From assembly GCA_016280695.1 (NCBI GenBank), contig JAEEHG010000105.1:1-31787 (forward strand): a DNA stretch of 31,787 bases, given 5' to 3'. Below, one piece after another: positions 15,315-23,601 of this stretch (its first letter is position 1; each line of letters begins with the position of its first letter). The notes below the pieces were generated by a model, which was given only the letters and a program-made list of their open reading frames with translations, searched no databases and was not told the origin of the DNA. The DNA is from Solobacterium sp. GTDB taxonomy: Bacteria; Bacillota_I; Bacilli_A; Erysipelotrichales; Erysipelotrichaceae. The position numbers were made by a program, and so were the translations under genes.

Positions 15315-16766
15315 ATGAATAACAAATTTGGAAGAAATCTGATTAAGGTAACGCTGTCGCTGTTTCTGTTTCTGCAGAGTGGTCTGTTTCTGCAGGCAGA
15401 TGAGGAACAGGAAGCCGGATACCGGCTGAAAGAAGTTGTTGTATTGAGCAGGCACAATATCCGGGCTCCGCTTTCCGGCAGCGGCTCGATGCTGGAGGAA
15501 GCGACATCCTATGAGTGGTACGAATGGTCTTCAAACCCGAGTGAGCTCTCGCTCAGGGGCGGGACACTTGAAACAACAATGGGCCAGTATTTCCGCAAAT
15601 GGCTGATCAGTGAGGGGCTGGTTACGGAAAACTGGAGACCTGACGGGAATGAGGTTCGCTTCTATGCAAATGCCAAACAGCGCACGATTGCAACAGCACA
15701 GTATTTTTCTTCCGGGTTCCTGCCGGTTGCCAATGTGCCGATTGAATATCATGCGGATTACGATACGATGGATGATGTTTTCACACCGAAACTGACCTTT
15801 ATGAGTGATGCATACCGGGCAGCGGCCATACCGCTGATGCAGGCGCGGGCAGAAGTACTGCAGGACAGTTATGATCTGCTCGCTTCAACCGTGGACTATG
15901 AGGATTCTGCCGGCAGAAGGAACGGGTCCCTGCCGGAACTGAAGGATGGCCCGGCGGAGATTGTTCTGAATCTGGGGGATGAGCCCGGCATGACCGGTGT
16001 CCTCAAGATCGCCAATTCACTGACAGATGCCCTGATCCTGCAGTATTATGAAGCGCCTGACGAAAAAGCAGCCGCGTTCGGCCATGAACTGGACCGTGAA
16101 CAGTGGCAGAAACTTGCGGATATCAAAGAAGCGTATGATCATGCGTTGTTTTCCGTGCCGATGATTGCCGTCAATGTGGCTCATCCGCTGCTGCAGGAGA
16201 TTGAGGGAGAACTGGCCAGTCCGGGCAGAAAGTTCACGTTCCTGTGCGGACACGATTCCAACATTGCCAGTGTGCTGGCTGCCCTGGATGCGGAAGAATA
16301 TGAACTGGCAGATTCCATTGAACAAAGTACGCCGATCGGCAGCAAGCTTGTCTTTGAAAAATGGGCAGACGAAGAGGATCGGGAGTATTTCCGCGTCCGG
16401 CTGGTTTATCTGAGCCCGGATCAAATGCGGACCATATCACTGCTCGATCTGGATCATCCGCCGATGACAGAGGTGATTTCCTTCCGCGGCATGACAGCGA
16501 ATGACCTGGGCATGTATCCCATTGAAGACATGCGTGAACACCTGCAGGCAGCCATCTTGGCCTATGGTGAAACGGCGGCCGCATATGGAGCAGACATACC
16601 TGCTTCGGCCGGCCCGATTCCGGACACTGCCGTCAAATATAACAAGACAGAGTTTCCTGCCCGGGCAGGAAACTTTTTTTCTGCCGGGGTGTTCCTGACG
16701 GTTGAAGGCAGGACAGAATTATCTGATAATCAGGATAAAGAGAGGGGCAGCCTTGAAACTGTTTGA
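15315..16766 (+). CDS. Secreted histidine-type acid phosphatase
   Basis: A histidine phosphatase (acid phosphatase/phytase branch). The signal peptide spans about residues 1-28. The catalytic motif is RHNIRAP at 46-52 (nucleophile His47), with Asn where the classic motif has Gly. The C-terminal proton donor motif is His313-Asp314 in CGHDSN. It probably removes phosphate from extracellular phosphate esters. AAGGAAA lies about 8 bases before the start. The 3' end is odd: the frame continues about 40 residues past a perfect terminator hairpin (16652-16680) and across the promoter and start of the GNAT gene. Adding one A to the AAA at 16635-16637 would give a stop 10 bases before the hairpin. The last 40 residues are therefore suspect. 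Confidence 0.88.
   Translation: MNNKFGRNLIKVTLSLFLFLQSGLFLQADEEQEAGYRLKEVVVLSRHNIRAPLSGSGSMLEEATSYEWYEWSSNPSELSLRGGTLETTMGQYFRKWLISEGLVTENWRPDGNEVRFYANAKQRTIATAQYFSSGFLPVANVPIEYHADYDTMDDVFTPKLTFMSDAYRAAAIPLMQARAEVLQDSYDLLASTVDYEDSAGRRNGSLPELKDGPAEIVLNLGDEPGMTGVLKIANSLTDALILQYYEAPDEKAAAFGHELDREQWQKLADIKEAYDHALFSVPMIAVNVAHPLLQEIEGELASPGRKFTFLCGHDSNIASVLAALDAEEYELADSIEQSTPIGSKLVFEKWADEEDREYFRVRLVYLSPDQMRTISLLDLDHPPMTEVISFRGMTANDLGMYPIEDMREHLQAAILAYGETAAAYGADIPASAGPIPDTAVKYNKTEFPARAGNFFSAGVFLTVEGRTELSDNQDKERGSLETV
16652..16680 (+). terminator. Rho-independent terminator lying inside the annotated phosphatase frame
   Basis: GTTTCCTGC pairs perfectly with GCAGGAAAC (loop CCGG; the palindrome can extend to 22 bases), followed by C and seven T residues. 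It is a textbook terminator, although the phosphatase frame is still open across it. Confidence 0.85.
16702..16730 (+). promoter_or_regulatory. Promoter of the GNAT acetyltransferase gene
   Basis: TTGAAG, a 17-base spacer and GATAAT, ending 22 bases before the TTG start. It lies between the upstream terminator and the gene. Confidence 0.65.
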
Positions 16767-17349
16767 TGAATATCCGTTTCTGACAGACGGCATAATTCTG
16801 CTGCGGAAAATCGTGCTGTCTGATGCCGAAGCGCTGCAGGCACTGCGAACGGATCAGGAAGTATACAGATATCTGCCGACGTTCCTGTATGAGCAGAAAT
16901 ACGAGGATGTTTATGAAGTGATCGGACGGATGGACGAAGTATGCTTCCGGACAAAAGAATCCATTCTGCTGGCTGTCTGTCTGGCTGATCAGCCGGATAT
17001 ACTGTGCGGGATCGCGGAGATTTACGCCTGGGAACCATGGCGGCGGAAAGCTTCCATTGGCTACCGGCTGCGCCGGGAATACTGGGGCAGGGGGATTGCC
17101 ACGGCAGTTGCCCGGCTGCTCAGGGAATACCTGTTCAGGACTGTATACCTGCACACGGTAACGGCACATGTCATGACCGCCAACCGGGCATCGGCGGCAG
17201 TCCTCATCAAAGCGGGTTTTCCCGAACGGTACAGCAATGTCGTGGAAGACTGGGGCCTTGATGTACCGGTTCTGGTGGACAAATATGTGCTGAAAGAGGC
17301 GGAAGACCTAGCCGAAGAAACAGGCATACGAATCGAAAAAACGGACTGA
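16753..17349 (+). CDS. GNAT family N-acetyltransferase (RimJ/RimL-like)
   Basis: A 198-aa acetyl-CoA-dependent N-acetyltransferase of the Acetyltransf_3 type. The acetyl-CoA pyrophosphate loop is REYWGRGIATAV (R-x-x-G-x-G/A pattern) after SIGYRL. The later TANRASAAVLIKAGFPE matches motif B (N-x-x-S-x-x-x-L-x-K-x-G-F). The TTG start at 16753 is chosen because GAGAGGGG lies 5 bases upstream and a well-spaced promoter precedes it. The frame extends to 16702 but would start within the promoter. The gene overlaps the last 14 bases of the phosphatase frame. The acceptor may be a protein N-terminus, an amino acid or a small amine. It is followed directly by a terminator. Confidence 0.88.
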   Translation: MKLFDEYPFLTDGIILLRKIVLSDAEALQALRTDQEVYRYLPTFLYEQKYEDVYEVIGRMDEVCFRTKESILLAVCLADQPDILCGIAEIYAWEPWRRKASIGYRLRREYWGRGIATAVARLLREYLFRTVYLHTVTAHVMTANRASAAVLIKAGFPERYSNVVEDWGLDVPVLVDKYVLKEAEDLAEETGIRIEKTD

Positions 17350-17371
17350 TGCGGCAGCGGCCGCATTTTTT
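17349..17371 (+). terminator. Terminator of the GNAT gene
   Basis: Stem ATGCGGC/GCCGCAT, loop AGCG, followed by a T run; it begins at the stop codon. Confidence 0.85.
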
Positions 17372-17576
17372 CATCAAAAACTCACAATTTGTTACATGGG
17401 ATGAAGTTGGCGGTTTCGGCCGGTGTGCAACAGCCAGTGAAAAAAACAGACAAAAGCATACTACAGCGGATTTTTTCATGAAAAAAGAGGGTTGGTTTAA
17501 CAGCTGGAAATAAAGAGATCTTTATCATAGAGGATGTCGCATGCATGAATACTTATTGTGATGTGCTGTACCATGT

Positions 17577-17605
17577 TTGCGCAATCAGCAGAGGCCCGCT
17601 ATACT
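17577..17605 (+). promoter_or_regulatory. Possible upstream promoter of the ABC operon
   Basis: TTGCGC, exactly 17 bases, TATACT. It would give a leader of about 180 bases, or a short separate RNA. Confidence 0.45.
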
Positions 17606-17693
17606 GAAAACAGTTATTCGCGGCTTTTACATGAGGCTGCGATCCCCGCACAGAATCATTCCAAACGACTGTTCCGTTTCCTGAGAAGCCGTT

Positions 17694-17707
17694 TTCATGA
17701 TCATGAA
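17694..17707. promoter_or_regulatory. Perfect 14-bp palindrome upstream of the ABC operon promoter
   Basis: TTCATGATCATGAA, a perfect palindrome that ends 2 bases before the -35. The position suits an activator or repressor dimer site; the protein is unknown. Confidence 0.4.
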
Positions 17708-17709
17708 TT

Positions 17710-17739
17710 ATGACAGAACTGATACTCAGCCATTATAAT
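17710..17739 (+). promoter_or_regulatory. Main promoter of the ABC operon
   Basis: ATGACA (one mismatch to the -35 consensus), an 18-base spacer and a perfect TATAAT at 17734-17739. Confidence 0.65.
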
Positions 17740-17748
17740 GACCATTGA

Positions 17749-17762
17749 TGTAAGCGGTTACA
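17749..17762. promoter_or_regulatory. cre / LacI-family operator
   Basis: TGTAAGCGGTTACA has 5-bp palindromic arms around a central CG and matches the CcpA cre consensus at 13 of 14 positions by eye. It starts about 10 bases after the -10, at or just after the expected transcription start, the classic place for repression. The regulator could be CcpA or a sugar-specific LacI-type repressor. Confidence 0.65.
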
Positions 17763-17794
17763 CCGGGAAACGGACAAATAGAAGGGAGAATAGA

Positions 17795-19099
17795 ATGAAA
17801 AAGCTACTTTCAGCAATGCTTGCGCTTGCCCTGCTGGCAGGGTGCAGCAACTCTTCATCCGGCGGAAGTTCTTCCGGCGGTTCAGATACAGACGGCAAGA
17901 TCGCCATCGAATTCTGGCTGGCCCAGGGCAACAATGTCATGGACCTGGTCAATGAAGAAATTGCCAAGTTCAATGAATCCCAGGACAAGTATGTTGTAAC
18001 TGCTGTCCAGCAGGAAAACTACGTAAAGACATTCTCGAACCTGCAGGCGGCTATCGCCGGCAAGAACGCCCCGGATGTTGTGCTTCTTGACACTGCCCCG
18101 GCCAGACAGCTCTTTGAGAAGGGTGCCCTGGTACCGTTTGATGCCTTCCAGGCAGCTGATGCGGACTTCAACGCGGATGATTTCTATGCAGTTTATGCCG
18201 ATCAGGGCAAGTATACCGACGGGACAACGTTTGCCCGGCCGTGGTACGGCACAATTCAGATTGCCTACTACAGCGTGGAAGCATTCGAAAAAGCGGGTGT
18301 TGATCCGGCTTCCATCAAGTCCTGGCAGGATCTTGTCGCAGCCGGTCCGAAGTTCAAGGATGCCGGATACCAGTATGTCTGGGAACCGATGGGCGGCGAT
18401 TCGAAGAACCTGATTGACGCAGCTTTTGCCAACGGTGCAAAGGTCTTCTCCGATGACGGCAAGACCGTGACCATCAACTCCCCGGAATGGGTTGAAGTCT
18501 GGGAAAGCTTCCGCGGCTGGATCCATGATGACGGATACATGCAGACAAAGTGGAACGGCATTGACGACTGGGTCTACTGGTATGACACCATCGATGATGT
18601 CATCGAAGGCAGGGCTGCCGGTTACACAGGTTCCCCGGTTGACTCTGTTGACTTCGACTTCAGCGTGATCCGCCCGCTCGAGCAGTTCGGCTGGAAGGAC
18701 AATGTCTCGCTGCCGTGGGCCCAGGCACTGATGCTGTGCATGCCGGCCGGCGGTTCCGAAGAAGAACAGCAGGGCGCATATGAATTCATCAAGTTCCTGA
18801 CAAATCCGGAAAACCAGGCAGCTTACACGATGCTGACAACATATCCGGCCGCCAACAAGAAGGTTACGGAAGTACCGGAATATCAGAAGTTCCTGGAAGA
18901 GAACCCGGTCGCTGCCGTCCTGCTGGCACAGTCTGAACATGCGGCGATCTACCCGGTTGACCCGACCGGCGGAAAGATTCTGGACGAATTGAACATTGCT
19001 GCAGAAAAGATCGAAATTGAAGGTGTTTCCGCTCAGGAAGCGCTGGATGAAGCCCAGGCAAATGCCCAGATTGCCCTGGATGAGGCATTGGGAAACTAA
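17795..19099 (+). CDS. Sugar ABC transporter substrate-binding lipoprotein
   Basis: A 434-aa family 1 extracellular solute-binding protein. The lipobox LLAGC has its lipid-modified Cys at residue 17, followed by a Ser/Gly linker. It captures a carbohydrate outside the cell and passes it to the permeases encoded downstream. The stretch FNESQDKYVVTAVQQENY and the PDVVLLDTAPARQLFEKGALVPFD segment resemble UgpB and related oligosaccharide or glycerol-phosphate binders. EEEQQGAYEFIKFLTNPENQAAY is a typical C-terminal signature. The start at 17795 has GAAGGGAGAA upstream; the longer frame would remove the signal peptide from the N-terminus. It is first in a four-gene operon and is separated from the ATPase gene by a strong hairpin. 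The ligand is unknown. Confidence 0.94.
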   Translation: MKKLLSAMLALALLAGCSNSSSGGSSSGGSDTDGKIAIEFWLAQGNNVMDLVNEEIAKFNESQDKYVVTAVQQENYVKTFSNLQAAIAGKNAPDVVLLDTAPARQLFEKGALVPFDAFQAADADFNADDFYAVYADQGKYTDGTTFARPWYGTIQIAYYSVEAFEKAGVDPASIKSWQDLVAAGPKFKDAGYQYVWEPMGGDSKNLIDAAFANGAKVFSDDGKTVTINSPEWVEVWESFRGWIHDDGYMQTKWNGIDDWVYWYDTIDDVIEGRAAGYTGSPVDSVDFDFSVIRPLEQFGWKDNVSLPWAQALMLCMPAGGSEEEQQGAYEFIKFLTNPENQAAYTMLTTYPAANKKVTEVPEYQKFLEENPVAAVLLAQSEHAAIYPVDPTGGKILDELNIAAEKIEIEGVSAQEALDEAQANAQIALDEALGN

Positions 19100-19120
19100 G
19101 CAGTTCCGCTGTTATTTCCG

Positions 19121-19145
19121 GCAGCCGCAGCATGGCTGCGGCTGC
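19121..19145 (+). other. Intra-operon hairpin between binding protein and ATPase genes
   Basis: An 11-bp perfect GC-rich stem GCAGCCGCAGC/GCTGCGGCTGC with loop ATG, followed by TTTGCTGTTTT. The T-tract is interrupted, so partial termination or mRNA 3'-end protection is likely. That would allow more binding protein than ATPase and permease. Confidence 0.6.
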
Positions 19146-19170
19146 TTTGCTGTTTTGAAAGGAGCAACTC

Positions 19171-20268
19171 ATGGCCGAAATCATTCTGAAAAATATTACG
19201 AAGGAATACGAGAACGGTTTCCAGGCAGTCAAGAACATCAACCTGGAGATTAAAGATAATGAATTTGTCATTCTGGTCGGTCCCTCCGGCTGCGGCAAGT
19301 CCACAACCCTGCGTATGATTGCCGGGCTGGAGGATATCAGTGAAGGGGATCTGTATCTGGACGGGAACCGGATCAATGATGTGCCGCCGCAGAACCGGGA
19401 TATCGCGATGGTCTTTCAGAACTATGCCCTGTATCCCCACATGACCGTCTATCAGAACATTGCCTACAGCCTTAAGATCAAGAAGGTTCCGAAAGATGAA
19501 ATTGACCGGCGGGTGAAGGAAGTTGCCGCTTCGCTGGGACTGACGGAACTGCTTGACCGGCGGCCGGGCCAGCTGTCAGGCGGCCAGAAGCAGCGCGTTG
19601 CCATGGGCCGGGCAATTATCCGGCACCCGAAGGCCTTCCTGATGGATGAACCGCTCTCAAACCTGGACGCCAAGCTGCGCGGACAGATGCGGGTTGAAAT
19701 TGCCGACCTGTATCAGCGTCTGAATACAACGTTTATTTATGTTACCCATGATCAGACGGAAGCCATGACGCTGGGCACCAAGATCGTAGTCATGAAGGAT
19801 GGGGAAATCCAGCAGACCGACAGCCCGACCAACCTGTTCAATTATCCGGTCAACAAGTTCGTGGCCGGTTTCATCGGCACCCCGGCAATGAATTTCTTCG
19901 ATGCCGAATGTGCAGAAGAGGACGGCCGGGTGGTGCTGCGGACAGCAGACGGCATGATTTCCCTGCCGGAAGAAAAAGCGGCCAGACTGAAGGAAGGCGG
20001 CTGGCTCGGGAAAACCGTCTCAGCCGGCATCCGGCCTGAGCATGTCCGGCTTTGTACAGAAGCGGAGGCGGCTTTCAAGGGCACCGTATCGGTATTTGAA
20101 CTGCTCGGCAGCAATGCCATCATCTATGTGCAGTGCGGCGATCAGAGAATCATCATGAATACCGATGAAACCGACCGGCAGGAGTACGGCAGTGAAGTCT
20201 GCCTGAAGCCGCTGGCGGAGAAACTGCATATCTTTGACCCGGAAACAGAAAGGACCATTACAAACTGA
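19171..20268 (+). CDS. Sugar ABC transporter ATP-binding protein (MsmK/UgpC/MalK type)
   Basis: A 365-aa cytoplasmic ATPase that powers the importer. Walker A is GPSGCGKST (residues 37-45), the signature LSGGQ is at 135-139, and Walker B is FLMDEP with Asp159-Glu160. The switch histidine is in VTHDQ. After the ATPase domain comes a TOBE-type regulatory region (about 235-365) as in MalK/UgpC, containing PAMNFF and the GIRPEHV motif. It follows the binding protein gene by 71 bp and is 1 bp from the first permease gene. Having an ATPase inside the operon is notable, because many Bacillota sugar importers share a distant MsmX. Confidence 0.97.
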   Translation: MAEIILKNITKEYENGFQAVKNINLEIKDNEFVILVGPSGCGKSTTLRMIAGLEDISEGDLYLDGNRINDVPPQNRDIAMVFQNYALYPHMTVYQNIAYSLKIKKVPKDEIDRRVKEVAASLGLTELLDRRPGQLSGGQKQRVAMGRAIIRHPKAFLMDEPLSNLDAKLRGQMRVEIADLYQRLNTTFIYVTHDQTEAMTLGTKIVVMKDGEIQQTDSPTNLFNYPVNKFVAGFIGTPAMNFFDAECAEEDGRVVLRTADGMISLPEEKAARLKEGGWLGKTVSAGIRPEHVRLCTEAEAAFKGTVSVFELLGSNAIIYVQCGDQRIIMNTDETDRQEYGSEVCLKPLAEKLHIFDPETERTITN

Positions 20269-20269
20269 T

Positions 20270-21166
20270 ATGAGCAAGAAGAAGACAAAATACAAGCGCC
20301 GGTATGACAGTCTTCCGACCGTTCTGCTGTTTGTCCTGCCGGCTCTGATCCCGCTGATCGTCTTCTGGATCTATCCGATCCTGCGGTCAATCTATCTGAG
20401 TTTCACCAACTGGGATTACATTTCCCCGACCTATAAAATCGTCTGGTTCAAGAACTATGCTTCGCTGTTCCGCAATCCGCGCTTCTATGAAGCCCTATGG
20501 CATACGGTTGTATTTACCGCCGGCACGCTGTTTCCGACCATTATCCTCGGACTCATCCTGGCCCTGCTGCTGGTGAAGAACTTCCGCGGCAGCGGGATCG
20601 TCAAGTTTATTCTCTTCTCCCCGTGGATCACCCCGACCGTTGCGATTTCCATCGTCTGGTCCTGGATATACAAAGTGGACGGCGGTATTGCCAACACGAT
20701 CCTGACGAATCTCGGCATGTCGCCGCTGAAGTGGATCAACTCCTCGGATACGGCGATGCTCAGTGTCATCATCGTGACCATATGGAAATCACTCGGGTAC
20801 TCGATGATCTTCTACTTGTCCGCACTGGAACGGGTGCCGGGGGAACTGTATGAAGCCGGGGCTCTGGACGGGGCGTTCGGCTGGCGGCAGTTTGTGGACA
20901 TCACGCTGCCTTCCATTTCCCCGACCACTTTCTTCCTGTCGATCATTACAATGGTCAATTCCCTGCAGGCCTATGACCAGATCCAGGTGCTTACCCAGGG
21001 CGGTCCGGCCGGCAGCACCAGAACCCTGCTGTACATGTACTATCAGCTGGGCTTCCAGGAATTCAATATGGGGCAGGCAACAGCCGTGGCGGTGGTCATG
21101 ATCATCCTGACCGCCGGACTCTCGCTGATCCAGTTCAAGGTCAGCGAAAAGTGGGTTCACTACTGA
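20270..21166 (+). CDS. Sugar ABC transporter permease (MalF/UgpA type)
   Basis: A 298-aa inner-membrane protein with six predicted helices. The first is LPTVLLFVLPALIPLIVFWIY. The cytoplasmic EAA loop that docks onto the ATPase reads ELYEAGALDGAFGWRQFVDITLP. The start at 20270 directly follows the ATPase stop codon (1-base gap), which suggests translational coupling; AAAGGA lies about 15 bases upstream, rather far. An in-frame upstream ATG at 20234 would overlap the ATPase gene. It pairs with the following permease to form the transmembrane channel. Confidence 0.95.
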   Translation: MSKKKTKYKRRYDSLPTVLLFVLPALIPLIVFWIYPILRSIYLSFTNWDYISPTYKIVWFKNYASLFRNPRFYEALWHTVVFTAGTLFPTIILGLILALLLVKNFRGSGIVKFILFSPWITPTVAISIVWSWIYKVDGGIANTILTNLGMSPLKWINSSDTAMLSVIIVTIWKSLGYSMIFYLSALERVPGELYEAGALDGAFGWRQFVDITLPSISPTTFFLSIITMVNSLQAYDQIQVLTQGGPAGSTRTLLYMYYQLGFQEFNMGQATAVAVVMIILTAGLSLIQFKVSEKWVHY

Positions 21167-21179
21167 GAAGGGGGATCTT

Positions 21180-22043
21180 ATGAATACACGTTACAGTGAC
21201 AAAAGATCACTGCCCGTGCGGGTGCTTTCCCTGCTGGGCAAAATACTGATTCTCGGTACCGCCAGCATCTTTACGGCGTTCCCGTTTATCTGGATGATCA
21301 TTTCCTCCCTGAAGACCAAGGCAGAGATTCTGAACACGGATATCTTCCTGCCGACCAGCCCGCAGTGGTCCAACATTACCGGCATTATCTTCAACTCGCC
21401 GATTCCGAAGTACATCTTTAATTCGGCCTGGGTCTCGCTGGTGATCGTTGCCCTGCAGATTGTGACCGGGGCCATGCTGGCATACGCGTTGGTCTTCCTG
21501 AAATTCAGGACGAACAAGCTGCTGTTCACGATCGTCATGGGGACGTATATGCTGCCGGTGGCGGCGACGTACATTCCCAGTTACATCATCCTGGCAGACT
21601 GGCACATGCTGGACTCCTTCCGGGGTCTGATCATCTCCAGCACCGTCAGTATCTTCGGCATCTTCCTGCTGCGGCAGGGGTTCATGCAGATCCCCAAAGG
21701 CCTGGTGGAGGCCGCCCGGATGGACGGGGCTTCACACTGGCGGGCCCTGTGGGAGATCGTGTGCCCGATGACCAAATCCAGTTTCATCACCTTCGGGCTG
21801 ATGAATTTCATCTCCACTTACAACAACTACATGTGGCCGTCCCTGATCACGAAAACAAGTGACTACTTCCTGGTATCGCAGGGTCTGCGGGCATTCTTTA
21901 TCCGCGACGGTGCCTATGGCACGGAGTGGGCGCTGGTCATGGCGGCTTCGGCGGTTGTCGTCGTGCCGCTGCTGGTCCTGTTTGCCTTTACGCAGAAGTG
22001 GTTTATCAACGGCATCGGCGGGGAAACCGGCATCAAGGGATAA
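21180..22043 (+). CDS. Sugar ABC transporter permease (MalG/UgpE type)
   Basis: A 287-aa inner-membrane protein with six predicted helices, the second permease of the importer. The EAA loop is GLVEAARMDGASHWRALWEIVCPMT. The start has AGAAGGGGG about 6 bases upstream, and the gene begins 13 bases after the first permease. It ends the operon at a long hairpin terminator. No glycoside hydrolase or dedicated regulator gene is attached to the operon, so the transported sugar stays open. Confidence 0.95.
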   Translation: MNTRYSDKRSLPVRVLSLLGKILILGTASIFTAFPFIWMIISSLKTKAEILNTDIFLPTSPQWSNITGIIFNSPIPKYIFNSAWVSLVIVALQIVTGAMLAYALVFLKFRTNKLLFTIVMGTYMLPVAATYIPSYIILADWHMLDSFRGLIISSTVSIFGIFLLRQGFMQIPKGLVEAARMDGASHWRALWEIVCPMTKSSFITFGLMNFISTYNNYMWPSLITKTSDYFLVSQGLRAFFIRDGAYGTEWALVMAASAVVVVPLLVLFAFTQKWFINGIGGETGIKG

Positions 22044-22048
22044 ACAAA

Positions 22049-22093
22049 AAAACTGCCGCCCTGTATCAATACTGATACACGGCGGCAGTTTTC
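22049..22093. terminator. Bidirectional terminator between the ABC operon and rarA
   Basis: A long stem: AACTGCCGCC plus TGTATCA pairs with TGATACA plus GGCGGCAGTT, with one C-C mismatch and loop ATAC. A and T runs flank it, serving both converging units. Confidence 0.9.
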
Positions 22094-23431
22094 TTATTGC
22101 TTACGCTCTTTTTCCAGCTGTGCTTTCTTCCAGGCCGCAATCTGTTCCTTGCGTTCCCGGACCCGCTTTTCCACACCCTGGTCAGTCGGGTTGTAGTACG
22201 TCCTGCCGGCCAGGGAGTCAGGCAGGCACTGCATGGTGCTCAGCTTCTCAGCGGTATCATGCGCGTATACATAATCCCGGCCGTAGCCGAGATCCTTCAT
22301 CAGGGATGTCGGGGCATTGCGGATCTGCAGGGGCACGGGTTCGTCCAGCATTTCAATGGCATCTGTCCTGGCGGCATCGTAGGCCAGATACAGGGCGTTG
22401 GACTTGGGCGCCAGGGAACAGAAGACCACCGCATGGGTCAGGTGGACGCTGCATTCCGGCATGCCGAGGAACTGGCAGGCCTGATAGGCATCGATGCACA
22501 CGCCCAGACAGCGGGAATCGGCCATGCCGACATCTTCCGAGGCAAACCGCACGATCCGCCGGGCCACGTACAGAGGGTCTTCACCGGCTTCCAGCATGCG
22601 GGCCAGCCAGTAGACAGCAGCGTCGACATCACTGTTGCGCATGGATTTGTGCAGGGCGGAGATCAGGTTATAGTGTTCTTCGCCTTTTTTGTCATAGAGC
22701 AGGGTTTTGCCGGAAATGCATTGTTTAATTGTCTCCCTGGTCACACGGGATTCACGGCCGCTGCCTTCCCCGTTCATGACTGCCAGTTCCAGCGTATTCA
22801 GGGCCGTCCGGGCATCCCCGTTGGCGTAGCGGGCAATCAGTTCCAGGTCATCGTCAGAGATGGTGATCTGCCACTCACCGAAGCCGCGGGGATCCGTGAT
22901 GGCCCGCTTCAGCAGCCAGACCAGGTCCTCGGTTGATAGTGCTTCCAGGACGAAAACCTTGCAGCGGGAAAGCAGGGCTGAGTTGATTTCAAAGGACGGG
23001 TTCTCGGTGGTCGCCCCGACCAGGATGATCGAACCGCGCTCAACATAGGGCAGGAAGGCATCCTGCTGGGCCTTGTTGAAACGATGGATTTCATCCACGA
23101 AAACAATGGTCTTGGTGCCGAGCGAGCGGTTCTGTTCGGCCTTGGCCATGACATCCTTGATTTCCTTGATGCCGCTGGTGACAGCGGAGAAGTTGATGAA
23201 CCGGGCTTTGGTGGTTGTGGCGATGATGCGGGCCAGGGTGGTCTTGCCAACTCCGGGAGGACCCCAGAAAATCATGGACTGCACTTCATCGCGGTCAATC
23301 ATCTTGCGCAGGATTTTCCCGTCTGAGATCAGCTGCCGCTGGCCGGCGTAATCATCGAGCGTCTCCGGCCGCATGCGGTCAGCGAGCGGGGTGGTGGTTG
23401 CCCGGTTATCGAATAGAGAACTCTGTTCCAT
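22094..23431 (-). CDS. rarA: Replication-associated recombination protein A (AAA+ ATPase)
   Basis: A 445-aa AAA+ ATPase of the RarA/MgsA/WRNIP1 family that acts at stalled replication forks. Walker A is GPPGVGKT at residues 57-64. Walker B is IVFVDE at 109-114 with the following HRFNKAQQD. Sensor 1 TTEN lies at 141-144, and LLSRCKVF holds the likely arginine finger. The C-terminal half carries the conserved MRNSDVDAAVYWLARMLEAGEDP and YNPTDQGVEKRVRERK segments of the tetramerisation region. The length is typical. GAGGAAAG precedes the start, with a TACAAT box further upstream. It converges on the ABC operon and diverges from malQ. Confidence 0.97.
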   Translation of the reverse strand: MEQSSLFDNRATTTPLADRMRPETLDDYAGQRQLISDGKILRKMIDRDEVQSMIFWGPPGVGKTTLARIIATTTKARFINFSAVTSGIKEIKDVMAKAEQNRSLGTKTIVFVDEIHRFNKAQQDAFLPYVERGSIILVGATTENPSFEINSALLSRCKVFVLEALSTEDLVWLLKRAITDPRGFGEWQITISDDDLELIARYANGDARTALNTLELAVMNGEGSGRESRVTRETIKQCISGKTLLYDKKGEEHYNLISALHKSMRNSDVDAAVYWLARMLEAGEDPLYVARRIVRFASEDVGMADSRCLGVCIDAYQACQFLGMPECSVHLTHAVVFCSLAPKSNALYLAYDAARTDAIEMLDEPVPLQIRNAPTSLMKDLGYGRDYVYAHDTAEKLSTMQCLPDSLAGRTYYNPTDQGVEKRVRERKEQIAAWKKAQLEKERKQ

Positions 23432-23601
23432 AGTCTTTCCTCACGGTTATATTGTACTACAAAGAAGCTGACAGCAATTGTCCGAGTACCGCCGGAAAAG
23501 GACACAGCAAAACCTTTCCGGATGGAGTACAATAATCTCAGAATAAAGGGGAGCGAACCGGGAACCGCAGGGTTTCCGGCAGGTTCAGGAGGATCATGAA
23601 T

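Larger units (their letters stand above)
17372..17794 (+). other. Long gene-free regulatory region ahead of the sugar ABC operon
   Basis: About 420 bases with no credible gene. The left half (17372-17570) shows nothing I can name apart from A/T-rich stretches. A possible upstream promoter sits at 17577-17605. A perfect 14-bp palindrome is at 17694-17707, the main promoter at 17710-17739, and a cre/LacI-type operator at 17749-17762. Confidence 0.6.

Noticed and set aside
17478..17513. Possible 11-codon peptide (starting MKKEGW) in the region upstream of the ABC operon
   Set aside because: There is no good ribosome site before the ATG (only A/T-rich sequence), no clear promoter, and it is too short to judge coding bias.
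17632..17685. Possible 17-codon leader peptide after the upstream promoter of the ABC operon
   Set aside because: No ribosome site and no attenuation-like codon run; likely chance.
17882..18940. 352-aa antisense frame opposite the binding protein gene
   Set aside because: A shadow of a certain gene; no independent support.
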